The position numbers were made by a program, and so were the translations under genes. Source: Paraburkholderia fungorum (GTDB lineage: Bacteria > Pseudomonadota > Gammaproteobacteria > Burkholderiales > Burkholderiaceae). From it: DNA of 64,000 nt. Below, in pieces: positions 1 through 8,731 of the stretch. The number at the start of each line of letters is the position of its first letter. Position 1 is the stretch's first letter. Location of the stretch: assembly GCF_900099835.1 (NCBI RefSeq), contig NZ_FNKP01000002.1, forward strand, positions 1,426,001 through 1,490,000. Direction: 5' to 3'. The notes beneath the pieces are model-generated. The model ran no database searches and was not told the DNA's origin. It was given only the letters and a program-made list of their open reading frames with translations.

Positions 1-882
1 TTCCTGCTTGCGGCGCACCGCGACCGCGATCGAACTGCCGACGATCAGCGCGACACCCAGCAGCGACATCGCCCCGATCGTCTCGCCCCACACGACGTAG
101 CCGAATAGCGCGGCCCATACGATGCTCGTGTAGTTGTACGGCGCGAGCGCGCCCGCGTCGGCCTGGCGGAATGCCATCGTCATCAGTAGCTGGCCGGCGG
201 TGGCGAATGCGCCGAGCAGCGCCATGATCGCCAGCGCGTTGAACGACGGCGTGCGCCACGCAAACAGCAGCGACACGCCCATCACGAGCGTGCCGACCAC
301 GGTGAAATACAGCACCGTGGTGCCGGAATCGTCGGTGGCGCGAATCCGCTTGATCTGGATGATCGACAGCGCGCCGAAGAACGCGCTCGATATCAGCAGA
401 ACCGGGCCGAGCCAGCTCGAATGCGAGCCGTCCGGGCGCACCACGAAGAGCACGCCGATGAACCCGATCGCAGCCGCGAGCGCATCGCGCGGCTTGAGCG
501 TTTCCTTCAGCAGCAGCGGCGCCAGCACGATCACGAGCAGCGTCTCCGAATAGACGATCGCCACGGCTTCGCTGAGCGGCATATACGGCAATCCGGCGAA
601 GAACAGACCGGACGCGCCGAGCAGTGTCAGCGCGCGCAGGGTCTGCCCGCGCACGTCCATCTGTCTGAAACGTGTGGCGAGCGGTTTGCCGCGCAGGCAT
701 ATCGCGACGGCGGGGATCAGGCCGAACAGCATGCGGAAGAACGTCACTTCGTTGGCGGGATAAGCGAGCGCGACGGATTTGGCGAGCGCGTCGACCAGCG
801 CGAAGCAGAACATCGACAGAAGGATCAGCGCGATGCTGCGCAGCGGCACGGCGTTGTGACGGACGGCGGTAATGGGCGGCAT
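1..882 (-). CDS. EamA/DMT-family membrane exporter, 3' end outside the window
   Basis: Reading the minus strand from ATG at 882 gives 294 residues that run off the left edge. The protein begins MPPITAVRHNAVPLRSIA and alternates hydrophobic helices with short loops. It shows two EamA-like halves: the first contains the DALAKSVALAYPANEVTFFR region, the second a PYNYTSIVWAALFGYVVWGE segment typical of the drug/metabolite transporter superfamily. About nine to ten inner-membrane helices are expected, and the last part is missing. AGGAA lies six bases before the ATG. Such proteins export amino acids, purines or other small metabolites; the substrate cannot be told here. It is transcribed divergently from the lipoprotein gene to its right. 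Confidence 0.88.
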   Translation of the reverse strand, partial: MPPITAVRHNAVPLRSIALILLSMFCFALVDALAKSVALAYPANEVTFFRMLFGLIPAVAICLRGKPLATRFRQMDVRGQTLRALTLLGASGLFFAGLPYMPLSEAVAIVYSETLLVIVLAPLLLKETLKPRDALAAAIGFIGVLFVVRPDGSHSSWLGPVLLISSAFFGALSIIQIKRIRATDDSGTTVLYFTVVGTLVMGVSLLFAWRTPSFNALAIMALLGAFATAGQLLMTMAFRQADAGALAPYNYTSIVWAALFGYVVWGETIGAMSLLGVALIVGSSIAVAVRRKQE

Positions 883-1098
883 GAGCTTTCCTGGAAGCGC
901 GCAAAGCAGCGCCTTGCCCGGGTGCGTAAATGTCGCGTGGCTTCGCGTGAAGCTCACCAGGCAGGGGAGGCACGATCGACAGTCGGAAAGCGGATTATGC
1001 CCGCCATCGTCTGAAGATTCGCTTGTGCTCCGGCAATCTATTCATCGCGCATCCCGACTGCGCCCGCAACCTCTCGCGCGTAACGCGTCGCCGCCCTT

Positions 1099-1151
1099 CC
1101 CGCAATTGCGGGTATGTCCCGATACAGGTCCGCTGAACTAATAATATTATT
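1099..1151. promoter_or_regulatory. Two palindromes in the 367-bp gap between the EamA gene and the lipoprotein gene
   Basis: The gap 883-1249 has no convincing gene. It holds a perfect 14-base palindrome, CCCGCAATTGCGGG, at 1099-1112 and a perfect AT-only palindrome, AATAATATTATT, at 1140-1151. From about 1139 to 1230 the DNA is much more AT-rich than its surroundings, as expected for a promoter of the downstream lipoprotein gene. No regulator is encoded beside it, so operator function is only a guess. Confidence 0.35.
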
Positions 1152-1249
1152 CATATCGATTTCCGCATCCATACGTTAGAGGCTCATGTCTTCTAGCTGT
1201 ATGTGAATCTAATAATAATTATGACCATCATAAGCGGGTACATCAGGAG

Positions 1250-3571
1250 ATGAAGGTGCGCAATTACTTTGTGCTGGCCACGCTCGCCATGCTCAGTGCA
1301 TGTGGCGGTAATGACGGTTCGTCCAACCCGTCCGCGTCTGCGGACAAGCAGGTCAACGCGGTCGACGCGTCGGCGGCGTCCACCGCGTCGGCAGCCGCTG
1401 CGGCTTCGGCGGCGGACGCGGCCAACGTCCAGAGCGAATTCAAGGCCGCGAAAACGGTCCCGCTGGGCATGAAAACCACGACCCCGCCGCTCGTGATCGC
1501 CGATCCCACGTTGAACCTCGCGGCCTACACGCCGCCCGCACCGCCCACGCCGGTATCGTCGACCACCCTCTCCTTCGGCGACTTCACCAACTTCCTCGCC
1601 CCCGGTTCGACCCAAGGCTGGGGGCCAGGCACCAGCAACGCCAGCATCACGATTCCCGCGCCGCCGACCAACGGCACCGGCGCGGGCGACAAAACCGTGG
1701 CGCTAGCCAGCACGTACGCCACCGCATCGTATGAAGCGGACGTGACGGTCAGCGCGCCGGTCGGCACGGGCGCGGCGAACGCGGGCTTTCTTGTCCGCAC
1801 GACCAACCCGACGGCGGGCGGCCCTGACAGCCTGACCGGCTACTACATCGGCTTCGATACCGGCACGCATTCGGTCGTCGTGGGCCGTGAGAACAACAAC
1901 TGGACGAATTTCATCGCGTATCCGCTGAGCACGGTGGTCGGCGGCAGCACGCACCATCTGAAAGTCACGACGAGCGGCAATGCGATTACCGTCGACGTCG
2001 ACCAGCAGCGCGTGATCAGCGTGAACGATGCGACCAACGCGCTGCCCGCCGTGTTCCAGTCGGGCAGCTTCGGGCTGCGGCGCTTCGGTGTCGGCGCAAC
2101 GTTCAGCAACATCAAGATCCAGACGTACCCGACCGTAACTTCGCCGAGCTTCGATTTCTCGAAGGTGGTCGGCGCGGTCTATACGCCGTCGAATGCGGTC
2201 AACGCAATCGATTTCTGGGAAAACTACGACCCCGAGATCGTCAATCGCGAGCTGTCTTACGCGCAGACGTACGGCATGAATACGATCGCCGTGTATCTGC
2301 ATTACCTCGTGTGGGCCAACGATCGCGTGGCATTCCTGAGCAAGTTCGAGAACCTGCTGAAGATCGCCGCGCGTCACGGCATCAAGGTCTCGCCGATCTT
2401 CTACGACGACTGCTGGAACCCGACGCCGCAGTATGGCCCGCAACCCGCGCCGGTCTGGGGCGTGCATAACAGCCAGTGGGTGCAGTCGCCGGGCACGCCC
2501 GTCGAACAGGCTTATTTCCAGCCGAGCGCGTCGAATTCCGCGGTGACGTACAAGCAGAGTCTCGCCAGCTACATCACCGATTTCGTCGCGCCGCATCGCA
2601 ACGATCCGCGCATCATTTTCTGGGAAACGATGAACGAGCCGGGTTGCAGCGGCAACGGCGCGCTGCAGGAAACCCGCGCCGTGCTGATGAACGACGCGCG
2701 CATCGCGATCCAGAATGCGGGTGCAACCCAGCCGATCAACGCGCCGCAAGTGCAGGAAGACGAAGGCACGTACTTCTCCGACTTCTACGCCTTCCATCCG
2801 TACGGCAATCCGTACACGGGACCGGTGAACGGCAACAGTGTCAGCGCGCTGAACTCCGAAACGCTGCAACGCGGCTTTACCGGCACGGCCGGGCAGACCA
2901 TGCCTGGGATCGTCGCGAACTACGGCGGATCGACGGGCTTTATCGTGTGGGAGCTGATGATCGGACGCACCAATACGCGCTTCCACTGGGGCCAGGTGCC
3001 GAGCGCGCCCGCGACGGTGGAGCCGGCGGTTCCGTTCCAGGGCACCATCTACCCGGACGGCCATCCGTGGCAGACCTCGGAAACTCAGGCGCTCACGGGC
3101 GGCTTCAGCGTGAAACTGCCGGTGCTGCAAGTCGGCTACTACAACGATCCGACCTTCAACAGCGCGCCCGTCAAGACGTCGATTACGCCGATGATCGACT
3201 TCGATCTGAACACCGAGCGCGGCACCGATTCGCCTGATGCGTCTGCGGGCGTCAACGCGTCCAACTACGGCGTGCGCTGGACCGGCGCGATCAAGGCGAC
3301 GCAGGACGGCACGTACACGTTCACGATCAACAGCGACAACGTTGCGCGTCTGTGGATCAATGGCGTGAAGGTCATCGACAAGAAGAGCGGGTCGCAAGGC
3401 ACGGTGAGCGGCAAAACGTGGCTGGCGGCGAAGCAGCGCGCGTCGATCAAGGTCGAGTACGTGCACGGAACCGGCGCGGCGAGCATGCATCTGCTGTGGT
3501 CGAACCCGGCTGCGGATAATCCGGGCGTGCTGAAGATCGTGCCGTCGGATTCGCTGGTGGCGTCGGACTGA
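1250..3571 (+). CDS. Secreted glycoside-hydrolase-like lipoprotein with C-terminal PA14 domain
   Basis: 773 residues. The N-terminus is a lipoprotein signal, with lipobox LSAC and the lipidated Cys at residue 18, followed by an Ala/Ser-rich linker. Residues of about 105-290 look like a concanavalin/LamG-type beta-sandwich (DUF1080-like). About 300-600 resembles a clan-A glycoside hydrolase barrel: the WETMNEPG motif puts the likely acid/base at Glu463, and IVWELMIG offers Glu568 as a candidate nucleophile. Residues of about 625-765 (YGVRWTGAIKATQDGTYTF, then LWINGVKVID) are a PA14 carbohydrate-binding domain. It probably cleaves a beta-linked polysaccharide at the cell surface; substrate unknown. 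The start has CAGGAG eight bases upstream. It is a single gene ending at a strong terminator. Confidence 0.82.
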   Translation: MKVRNYFVLATLAMLSACGGNDGSSNPSASADKQVNAVDASAASTASAAAAASAADAANVQSEFKAAKTVPLGMKTTTPPLVIADPTLNLAAYTPPAPPTPVSSTTLSFGDFTNFLAPGSTQGWGPGTSNASITIPAPPTNGTGAGDKTVALASTYATASYEADVTVSAPVGTGAANAGFLVRTTNPTAGGPDSLTGYYIGFDTGTHSVVVGRENNNWTNFIAYPLSTVVGGSTHHLKVTTSGNAITVDVDQQRVISVNDATNALPAVFQSGSFGLRRFGVGATFSNIKIQTYPTVTSPSFDFSKVVGAVYTPSNAVNAIDFWENYDPEIVNRELSYAQTYGMNTIAVYLHYLVWANDRVAFLSKFENLLKIAARHGIKVSPIFYDDCWNPTPQYGPQPAPVWGVHNSQWVQSPGTPVEQAYFQPSASNSAVTYKQSLASYITDFVAPHRNDPRIIFWETMNEPGCSGNGALQETRAVLMNDARIAIQNAGATQPINAPQVQEDEGTYFSDFYAFHPYGNPYTGPVNGNSVSALNSETLQRGFTGTAGQTMPGIVANYGGSTGFIVWELMIGRTNTRFHWGQVPSAPATVEPAVPFQGTIYPDGHPWQTSETQALTGGFSVKLPVLQVGYYNDPTFNSAPVKTSITPMIDFDLNTERGTDSPDASAGVNASNYGVRWTGAIKATQDGTYTFTINSDNVARLWINGVKVIDKKSGSQGTVSGKTWLAAKQRASIKVEYVHGTGAASMHLLWSNPAADNPGVLKIVPSDSLVASD

Positions 3572-3612
3572 TCGAACTGATCGACGCGACGAAGTAGCTA
3601 TCTGGCGAAATG

Positions 3613-3651
3613 AGCCGGCCGGTGGTCCTCAGGGGCTGCCGGCCGGCTTTT
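3613..3651 (+). terminator. Rho-independent terminator of the lipoprotein gene
   Basis: A perfect 10-base stem, AGCCGGCCGG at 3613-3622 with CCGGCCGGCT at 3639-3648, is followed by a short T run. It lies 42 bases after the lipoprotein stop codon. Confidence 0.8.
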
Positions 3652-3743
3652 GCGATTGATGCCCGGGTTGTCGCGTTCGTCGATAATTAGATTTGCTATT
3701 GCCCCGACAATGCGCGAACGCGCCCTCTTCTTACGACTCAGCC

Positions 3744-4145
3744 ATGAAACCCGAGCTTGCCGGCAGATGCCTTTGCGGCGCGGTGCACTACGCCGTGAAA
3801 GACGAATTTGTCTATGCAAAGAACTGCCATTGTTCGAGATGCCGGCGTGCGACCGGCTCGGCGTTCAAGCCGTTCGCGGGCATTGAGCGCGACAAGCTGC
3901 GCGTGACGCAGGGAGACGACAATCTGCTGATTTTCGGCGGCGAACAGGCGTCGCATAACGTGCATTGCAAGACTTGCGGCAGCCTGCTGTTTTCAGTAGT
4001 TCGCGATGGGCAGTTTGTGCACGTCACGTTGGGCACGCTCGACGACACGCCCACGCTTCAGCCCACCGCGCATATCTTTGCCGGTTCGAAGGCGCCTTGG
4101 TATTCGATAAACGACTCATTGCCGCAGTTCGACGAATTCGATTGA
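3744..4145 (+). CDS. GFA-family (Mss4-like) zinc-binding protein
   Basis: 133 residues from ATG at 3744. The fold is the GFA/CENP-V type seen in glutathione-dependent formaldehyde-activating enzyme relatives. Cysteines are spaced as in that family: GRCLCGAV near the start, NCHCSRCRRATG in the middle and HCKTCGS near residue 85, together enough for two structural zinc sites. True formaldehyde activation is shown for very few members, so the catalytic role is open. The longer upstream start at 3693 is rejected because the family begins right at KPELAGRCLCGA. It is a monocistronic gene between a terminator and the SOS-controlled alkB-like gene. Confidence 0.85.
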   Translation: MKPELAGRCLCGAVHYAVKDEFVYAKNCHCSRCRRATGSAFKPFAGIERDKLRVTQGDDNLLIFGGEQASHNVHCKTCGSLLFSVVRDGQFVHVTLGTLDDTPTLQPTAHIFAGSKAPWYSINDSLPQFDEFD

Positions 4146-4163
4146 CCGCCGGGCAGCCCGAAA

Positions 4164-4187
4164 CACTGTATAAAAACACAGTATAAT
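4164..4187 (+). promoter_or_regulatory. SOS (LexA) box overlapping the -10 of the alkB-like gene
   Basis: 4166-4181 reads CTGT-N8-ACAG with an AT-rich centre (ATAAAAAC). The flanks extend it to CACTGT...ACAGTA, which matches the gamma/betaproteobacterial LexA operator closely. The last bases overlap a perfect TATAAT at 4182-4187, so bound LexA would block RNA polymerase. No strong -35 is visible. The next start codon, the DNA-repair dioxygenase at 4257, is 70 bases downstream. Confidence 0.82.
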
Positions 4188-4256
4188 GAGCGGACGCAGC
4201 CGCCCTGCTTTCGTGGTCTTGTCGGGCGCGCAACTTTCCGCTCACCGGACCAGACC

Positions 4257-4835
4257 ATGTCGTCGCAGCAAGCCCTTTTCGCCCCTGAGCCGGTGTCGCT
4301 CGTCCACGACGTGGAAGGCGGCATCCGCTACCTGCCTGAACTGATTCCCGCCGATGTCGCGCAGCGGTGGTTCGATCAAACGCACCGGAACATCGGCTGG
4401 CTTGCGCAGCAACGCATGATGTACGACCGCGAGGTGGCTGTGCCGCGTCTGCTCGCCACGTTCGCGCTGGAATCCGCCGATCTTCCCTCCGATTTGCAGC
4501 AGGCATTCGAATCGGTTCGCGCGCTGGTCGGCGCACCGTTCAATCGGGTTGGACTGAATCTGTATCGTGACGGCAGCGACAGCGTCGCCCCGCACAGCGA
4601 CAAGACCGACAAGCTGGTGCCGGGTCAGCCCATCGCCATCGTCTCGCTAGGCGCGAGCCGGCGCATGTCGATCCGGCCCAAGGGTGGTGGCCGGTCCGTG
4701 CATATCGAACTGGAAGCGGGAAGCTGCCTCGTGATGAGCTATGCGTCGCAATTCACGCACGAGCATGGAATTCCGAAGGTGGCGGGCGTCACGGAGCCGC
4801 GTATCAGTCTCGCGTTCCGGTGTTTTCAGAGCTGA
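4257..4835 (+). CDS. alkB: AlkB-type alpha-ketoglutarate-dependent DNA-repair dioxygenase
   Basis: 192 residues, close to the compact ALKBH2/3-like bacterial AlkB proteins. The family uses Fe(II) and 2-oxoglutarate to remove methyl groups oxidatively from 1-methyladenine and 3-methylcytosine in nucleic acid. Visible motifs are NLYRDGSDSVAPHSDKTD, giving His113 and Asp115 as iron ligands, THEHGIPK, giving His170 as the third, and PRISLAFR, with the arginines that bind 2-oxoglutarate. It stands alone behind a LexA box, which suggests SOS induction rather than the Ada control known in E. coli. It is unrelated to the alkane hydroxylase at 51007-52161 that shares the symbol. Confidence 0.92.
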   Translation: MSSQQALFAPEPVSLVHDVEGGIRYLPELIPADVAQRWFDQTHRNIGWLAQQRMMYDREVAVPRLLATFALESADLPSDLQQAFESVRALVGAPFNRVGLNLYRDGSDSVAPHSDKTDKLVPGQPIAIVSLGASRRMSIRPKGGGRSVHIELEAGSCLVMSYASQFTHEHGIPKVAGVTEPRISLAFRCFQS

Positions 4836-4958
4836 GCCTGCGTGCAAGCGCTAAGCAGCGAAGGTCGCCGCTTACGGCGTACGGGCAACGTGCGGCTCTC
4901 GCCGCACACACGTCACCCAGATCATTACCGCGTAACCACGCCCCATCCGCCCAGCGGC

Positions 4959-5594
4959 TTACCCCGCAAAAATTTCCGGATTGTCCACCAGCGGCAAGAA
5001 CTTGCCGGTGCGGCCATCAAGCGCGAGCATCACGCCGCTTTCGATATCGAAGATCCAGCCATGCAGTTGCAGCTTCTTGTTCGCCAGCCCGACCGCCACC
5101 GACGGATGCGTGCGGATATTGCCCAACTGCGCGATCACGTTGTCCTTCACCAGAGCGTCGAGGCGCTCGGCATCCGAATCGTAAGTACGTGCCGCGTTGA
5201 TGGCTTTGGCGGCATCCGCGTGACGCAGCCAGCCTGCCACCGCCGGCAGATGATCGAGGTTCATGCAGGTCGAGATCGCCGTCATCGCGCCGCAATTCGA
5301 GTGGCCGCAGATCACGATATCGTGCACGCCCAGCACCGACACCGCGTACTCGACGGTCGCCGACACGCCGCCCGGTTCCGGCCCATACGACGGCACGATG
5401 TTGCCCGCATTGCGGATCACGAACAGCGCGCCCGGCTCGACCTGCGTCAGCAGTTCAGGCACGACGCGGCTGTCCGAGCACGTGACGAACAGCGTGCTCG
5501 GACTTTGCGCGGTCGACAGACGTTTGAATAACGCGATCTGCTGCGGAAACACTTCGCGTTGGAAGCGGATAAAACCTTCGATGATTTCCTGCAC
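4959..5594 (-). CDS. Beta-class carbonic anhydrase
   Basis: 211 residues from the GTG at 5594, which has GGAGA about seven bases upstream and places the family N-terminus ([16 protein letters not shown]) at the start. A longer in-frame GTG at 5651 is less likely. Zinc ligands are Cys39, His98 and Cys101, with the Asp41/Arg43 dyad in CSDSR and the GHSNCGAM loop. The enzyme interconverts CO2 and bicarbonate in the cytoplasm, feeding carboxylases and pH balance. The gene is convergent with the alkB-like gene. Whether it corresponds to E. coli Can or CynT cannot be decided; there is no cyanase gene nearby. Confidence 0.92.
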   Translation of the reverse strand: MQEIIEGFIRFQREVFPQQIALFKRLSTAQSPSTLFVTCSDSRVVPELLTQVEPGALFVIRNAGNIVPSYGPEPGGVSATVEYAVSVLGVHDIVICGHSNCGAMTAISTCMNLDHLPAVAGWLRHADAAKAINAARTYDSDAERLDALVKDNVIAQLGNIRTHPSVAVGLANKKLQLHGWIFDIESGVMLALDGRTGKFLPLVDNPEIFAG

Positions 5595-5771
5595 GATGTT
5601 CTCCAGACATTCGATGACCGGGCTCACAACGCATGCAGATGGCAACTGCACGGCATGCCTGCTCCCGTTTTGGAGGGACTATACCGTAAGCCGCGAGCCA
5701 ATTGGCATCGCCTGGATGTTCGGCGTAAGCGTCGGCGTGCCGCTATTTTCATCGAGTGCGGGTGTCGAAAG

Positions 5772-5800
5772 AAAAAAACCCCGGCTGTTTCCAGCCGGGG
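5772..5800 (-). terminator. Strong minus-strand terminator with no obvious gene behind it
   Basis: On the minus strand an 8-base stem (CCCCGGCT at 5779-5786 by AGCCGGGG at 5793-5800 in plus coordinates) is followed by seven Ts (5772-5778). The nearest minus-strand gene upstream of it ends at 6121, more than 300 bases away. The gap 5595-6120 contains no convincing protein gene. It may end the DUF4148 transcript with a long 3' UTR, or a small RNA. Confidence 0.7.
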
Positions 5801-6120
5801 CCAACTCTCTCGCTCGCACACCGGAAGCCGTGCGTGCGGTGCTACTTTAACCACGTCGATGAAGCGGATACAGACGCCGCTGTGGAAGAGTCCTTTGCAA
5901 CCCGGCTCGAATCCCGATGCAGAGCCGCTAGCGTTGCGCTAATGCGCGTGAAATCAATAAACGGCTGGCGATCCCGCCGCTAAATCAGCCAGATCCCGCC
6001 ACCGCACACACGCATAAGCGCAACACAACGACGGGCATCGAAACTCGTCACCGTGCATCCGCTTCCAACATTTCCGTGCTTGAAACCTCGCGGATGAAAC
6101 CCGTGCGTAAAACCGTTTTA

Positions 6121-6444
6121 TCAACGGCTGTACATCGCATTCCAGTCGGCTTTGGAAACGGCCGGATGGCCGCTGCCGCTTTCCGACGAACCCGCGACGC
6201 TGCCGCCATAAGCGCTCGTGCCGACGTTGTTTTGCGCGGCCACACGCGCTTCTGCCGCCTGGATCGCTGCGGGATAGTGAGCCTGGTCGCCGTCACCGAC
6301 GCGATAGCCGGCCTGTTCGAGCTGAACCAGTTCCGCGCGCACCTGCTCGCGGGTAATACGGGTATTCGATTGCGATTGAGCGAAAACCGTGGCCGAAGCG
6401 GCCAGCGTAGCGACAACGACAACACCCTTGATCAACGACTTCAT
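6121..6444 (-). CDS. DUF4148-family small exported protein
   Basis: 107 residues. A clear Sec signal peptide (MKSLIKGVVVVATLAASATVFA) should be cut after the last Ala, leaving a mature protein of about 85 residues. The core TREQVRAELVQLEQAGYRVGDGDQAHYP is typical of DUF4148, a family found many times over in Burkholderia-type genomes with no known function. The tail is Ser/Gly-rich. GGAG precedes the ATG. Periplasmic location is inferred from the signal peptide. There is no gene within an operon distance. Confidence 0.85.
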   Translation of the reverse strand: MKSLIKGVVVVATLAASATVFAQSQSNTRITREQVRAELVQLEQAGYRVGDGDQAHYPAAIQAAEARVAAQNNVGTSAYGGSVAGSSESGSGHPAVSKADWNAMYSR

Positions 6445-6728
6445 GATGAAAACAAGCTCCAGTTATTGATGGTTCGCGGCGCTTCGAAGCTTTCCTTCGA
6501 ATGACTTTCAACGCGACCGCTGAACGCAATATAGGCGTCTGCCCGTCATAAAATAACGGCTGCTGGTCGAAGGGATTGTTGCTGGATCTGGAGAAATCGC
6601 TGTAAAGCGCGGCCCAGTGGAAGTGAGCCTTGAGATCCGGTCCGGCGCGAAACGCACCGGCCCCCGCTCAGATGAACGCCTGAAGCGAGGCGCGGTCCGG
6701 CGGCCTCAGGCGAAATTGAAATCCTGCG

Positions 6729-6989
6729 TCAGTTGAAATCGCCGGTTTCGAGTTCCACCGATTTCCCCCCGTTTCTTTCGAGCACCCGCCGCGTAGCATT
6801 TTCAATCCGCGTACGGTTTGCCTCGAAGGTCCCCACCAGATTGTGCGCCGATGGGCCTTCGTTGCCGAAATGGTTATTCAGCGCATCGAGCGACACGCTG
6901 CACCAGACATCGGCTCCATCAACATTGGCCTCGAAGGCGACGCGCGCCGCTGCCACTACTTCGCGGCGTCCGGTGAATTCGATCCTCAT
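6729..6989 (-). CDS. DUF1488-family small protein
   Basis: 86 residues from ATG at 6989, with an excellent GGAGG eight bases before it. That decides the start over the longer open frame reaching 7187. The sequence (EFTGRREVVAAARVAFEANVDGADVWCSVS, shown here only in outline) matches the short DUF1488 proteins: a beta-rich first half, then SLDALNNHFG and a C-terminal helix that ends in an acidic tail. Function is unknown; the protein is predicted cytosolic. It faces away from the MFS gene that starts at 7208. Confidence 0.75.
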   Translation of the reverse strand: MRIEFTGRREVVAAARVAFEANVDGADVWCSVSLDALNNHFGNEGPSAHNLVGTFEANRTRIENATRRVLERNGGKSVELETGDFN

Positions 6990-7207
6990 AATGATCCTCC
7001 ATGTGTCGAAAGGAAGCCTCGAACGCGCAAGCACTGTGCCACGCAAGCCGCGCTCCGCCTGTGAAGCCGGAGCGGACGGTGCCAGGCGCGCATTCTCCGC
7101 AAGGTGCATACTCCATTCCGGCCGCCTCGTGCGGCCGCGCTGATGCGTCCGGGCTCCTCCTTTCGAGCCGTCCAACGCACCCAACATACCGATACTAACC
7201 CCACCCC

Positions 7208-8701
7208 ATGTCCCGCAGCCCTCAATCGTCGCGCGCTCCCGTGATTGCCGCCGTCATGGCTTCGATGGCGATGGTCGCCATCGAAGCCACCATCGTTTCC
7301 ACCGCCATGCCGCAGATCGTCGCCCAACTCGGGGATCTGCATCTCTACAGCTGGGTGTTCTCGTCGTTCCTGCTCACGCAGACCGCGATGACGGTGGTGT
7401 TCGGCAAGCTCGCCGATCTGTACGGGCGCAAGCCGGTCGTACTGGCGGGCATCGCGATCTTTCTGATCGGCTCGGTGCTCGCCGGCTTTGCGTGGTCGAT
7501 GCCCGCGATGATCGTGTTCCGCCTGATCCAGGGCGTCGGCGCGGGCGCAATCCAGCCGGTCACGCTGACCATCGTCGCCGATCTCTACCCGGCTCACGAA
7601 CGCGGCAAGGTGCAGGGCTATCTCGCGAGCGTGTGGGCGATTTCGGCGGTCGTCGGGCCGATGGTCGGCGGCTTCATCATTCACAACATGTCGTGGGCGT
7701 GGATCTTCTGGATGAACGTGCCGATCGGCCTCGCGTCGGCGGCGGGCTTCATCGTGTTCCTGCGCGAGTCGGAGCGGCACGCGCGTCCGTCGATCGATTT
7801 CGGCGGCGCTGCGCTTTTCATGGCGGCGATCGCCGCGTTGATGATGGCCCTCACCTACGCGGGCGACGACGACCTCGCGAAAGCCTCGCTCGCGGGCGCC
7901 GCGTTCGCGCTGTGCGTCGTGTTCTTCGTGATGCAGGAGCGCCGTGCGGCCGAGCCGATGATCTCGTTCGCGCTCTGGAGCCGCCGCCCGATTGCCGCGT
8001 GCAACGGCTCGACGGTGCTGTCCGGCATGATCCTGATGGGCGCCACCACCTTCCTGCCGATGTACGTGCAAGGCGTGTTGCACCGCTCGCCGGTGATCGC
8101 CGGTCTCGCGCTGACGATGATGACGGTCGGCTGGCCCGCCGGCGCGACGCTCGCGGCGAAGTCGTTCCCGCGGCTCGGCTTGCGGCGCATCCTGATCGGC
8201 GGCAGCGCGTTCGTGCCGCTCGGCGCGCTGTTGCTGCTGTTCCTCGCGCCGGGCGGCTCGCCGCTGATCGCCGCGTTCGGCTCGCTGATCATGGGCTTCG
8301 GGATGGGCACGTCGAGCGTCAGTTCGCTGGTGCTGATCCAGGAGATCGTCCGGGTGGACGAACGCGGCAGCGCGACCGCATCGAATCTGTTTTCGCGCAA
8401 TCTTGGCAGCACGTTGGGGGCGACGCTGTTCGGCGCGGTGCTGAACTTCGGGCTGAGTCATTCGCGCGGCGCGGCGGTGGTCACGTCGGATCAGTTGAAG
8501 GCGCTGCTGCAAAACCAGGTGACGGATCTCGGCGACAGCGATCTGATCCGGCTCGTGCTGCATCAATCGCTGCATCTGACGTTCGTGTCGATCTTCGTGA
8601 TCGCGCTGTTCGTGGTCGCGTTGCTGACGTTCGTCCCGGCGATCAGCATCGGGCCGGGCAAGAAAATGCCGATCGAGGCGCTGTCGCCGCTGGAGGATTG
8701 A
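7208..8701 (+). CDS. MFS efflux transporter, DHA2 (EmrB/QacA) type
   Basis: 497 residues, the size of the 14-helix drug:H+ antiporters. The first helix carries MVAIEATIVSTAMPQI (motif D1), followed by motif A in the loop (GKLADLYGRKPV) and motif C in helix 5 (SAVVGPMVGGFI). These define the DHA2 family, inner-membrane exporters that exchange protons for drugs, dyes or metabolites. There is no membrane-fusion partner beside it, so it probably works alone across the inner membrane. The substrate is not predictable. The gene is monocistronic and convergent with the hydrolase gene. Confidence 0.88.
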   Translation: MSRSPQSSRAPVIAAVMASMAMVAIEATIVSTAMPQIVAQLGDLHLYSWVFSSFLLTQTAMTVVFGKLADLYGRKPVVLAGIAIFLIGSVLAGFAWSMPAMIVFRLIQGVGAGAIQPVTLTIVADLYPAHERGKVQGYLASVWAISAVVGPMVGGFIIHNMSWAWIFWMNVPIGLASAAGFIVFLRESERHARPSIDFGGAALFMAAIAALMMALTYAGDDDLAKASLAGAAFALCVVFFVMQERRAAEPMISFALWSRRPIAACNGSTVLSGMILMGATTFLPMYVQGVLHRSPVIAGLALTMMTVGWPAGATLAAKSFPRLGLRRILIGGSAFVPLGALLLLFLAPGGSPLIAAFGSLIMGFGMGTSSVSSLVLIQEIVRVDERGSATASNLFSRNLGSTLGATLFGAVLNFGLSHSRGAAVVTSDQLKALLQNQVTDLGDSDLIRLVLHQSLHLTFVSIFVIALFVVALLTFVPAISIGPGKKMPIEALSPLED

Positions 8702-8731
8702 GCGCGGCGGCTATCGGCTCGACGCTTCAAG

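Noticed and set aside
1703..3490. 595-residue minus-strand open frame
   Set aside because: It is the antisense shadow of the glycoside-hydrolase lipoprotein; the product is Arg/His-rich with no domain.
4257..4835. Counting the two alkB genes as one family
   Set aside because: One is a DNA-repair dioxygenase, the other (51007-52161) a membrane alkane hydroxylase; only the symbol is shared.
5900..5917. tRNA T-arm-like sequence (CTCGAATCCCG)
   Set aside because: The flanking bases do not form the five-pair arm, and no acceptor, D or anticodon stem is found.
6986..8575. 529-residue minus-strand open frame
   Set aside because: Charge-rich nonsense antisense to the MFS gene, produced by GC-rich third positions.
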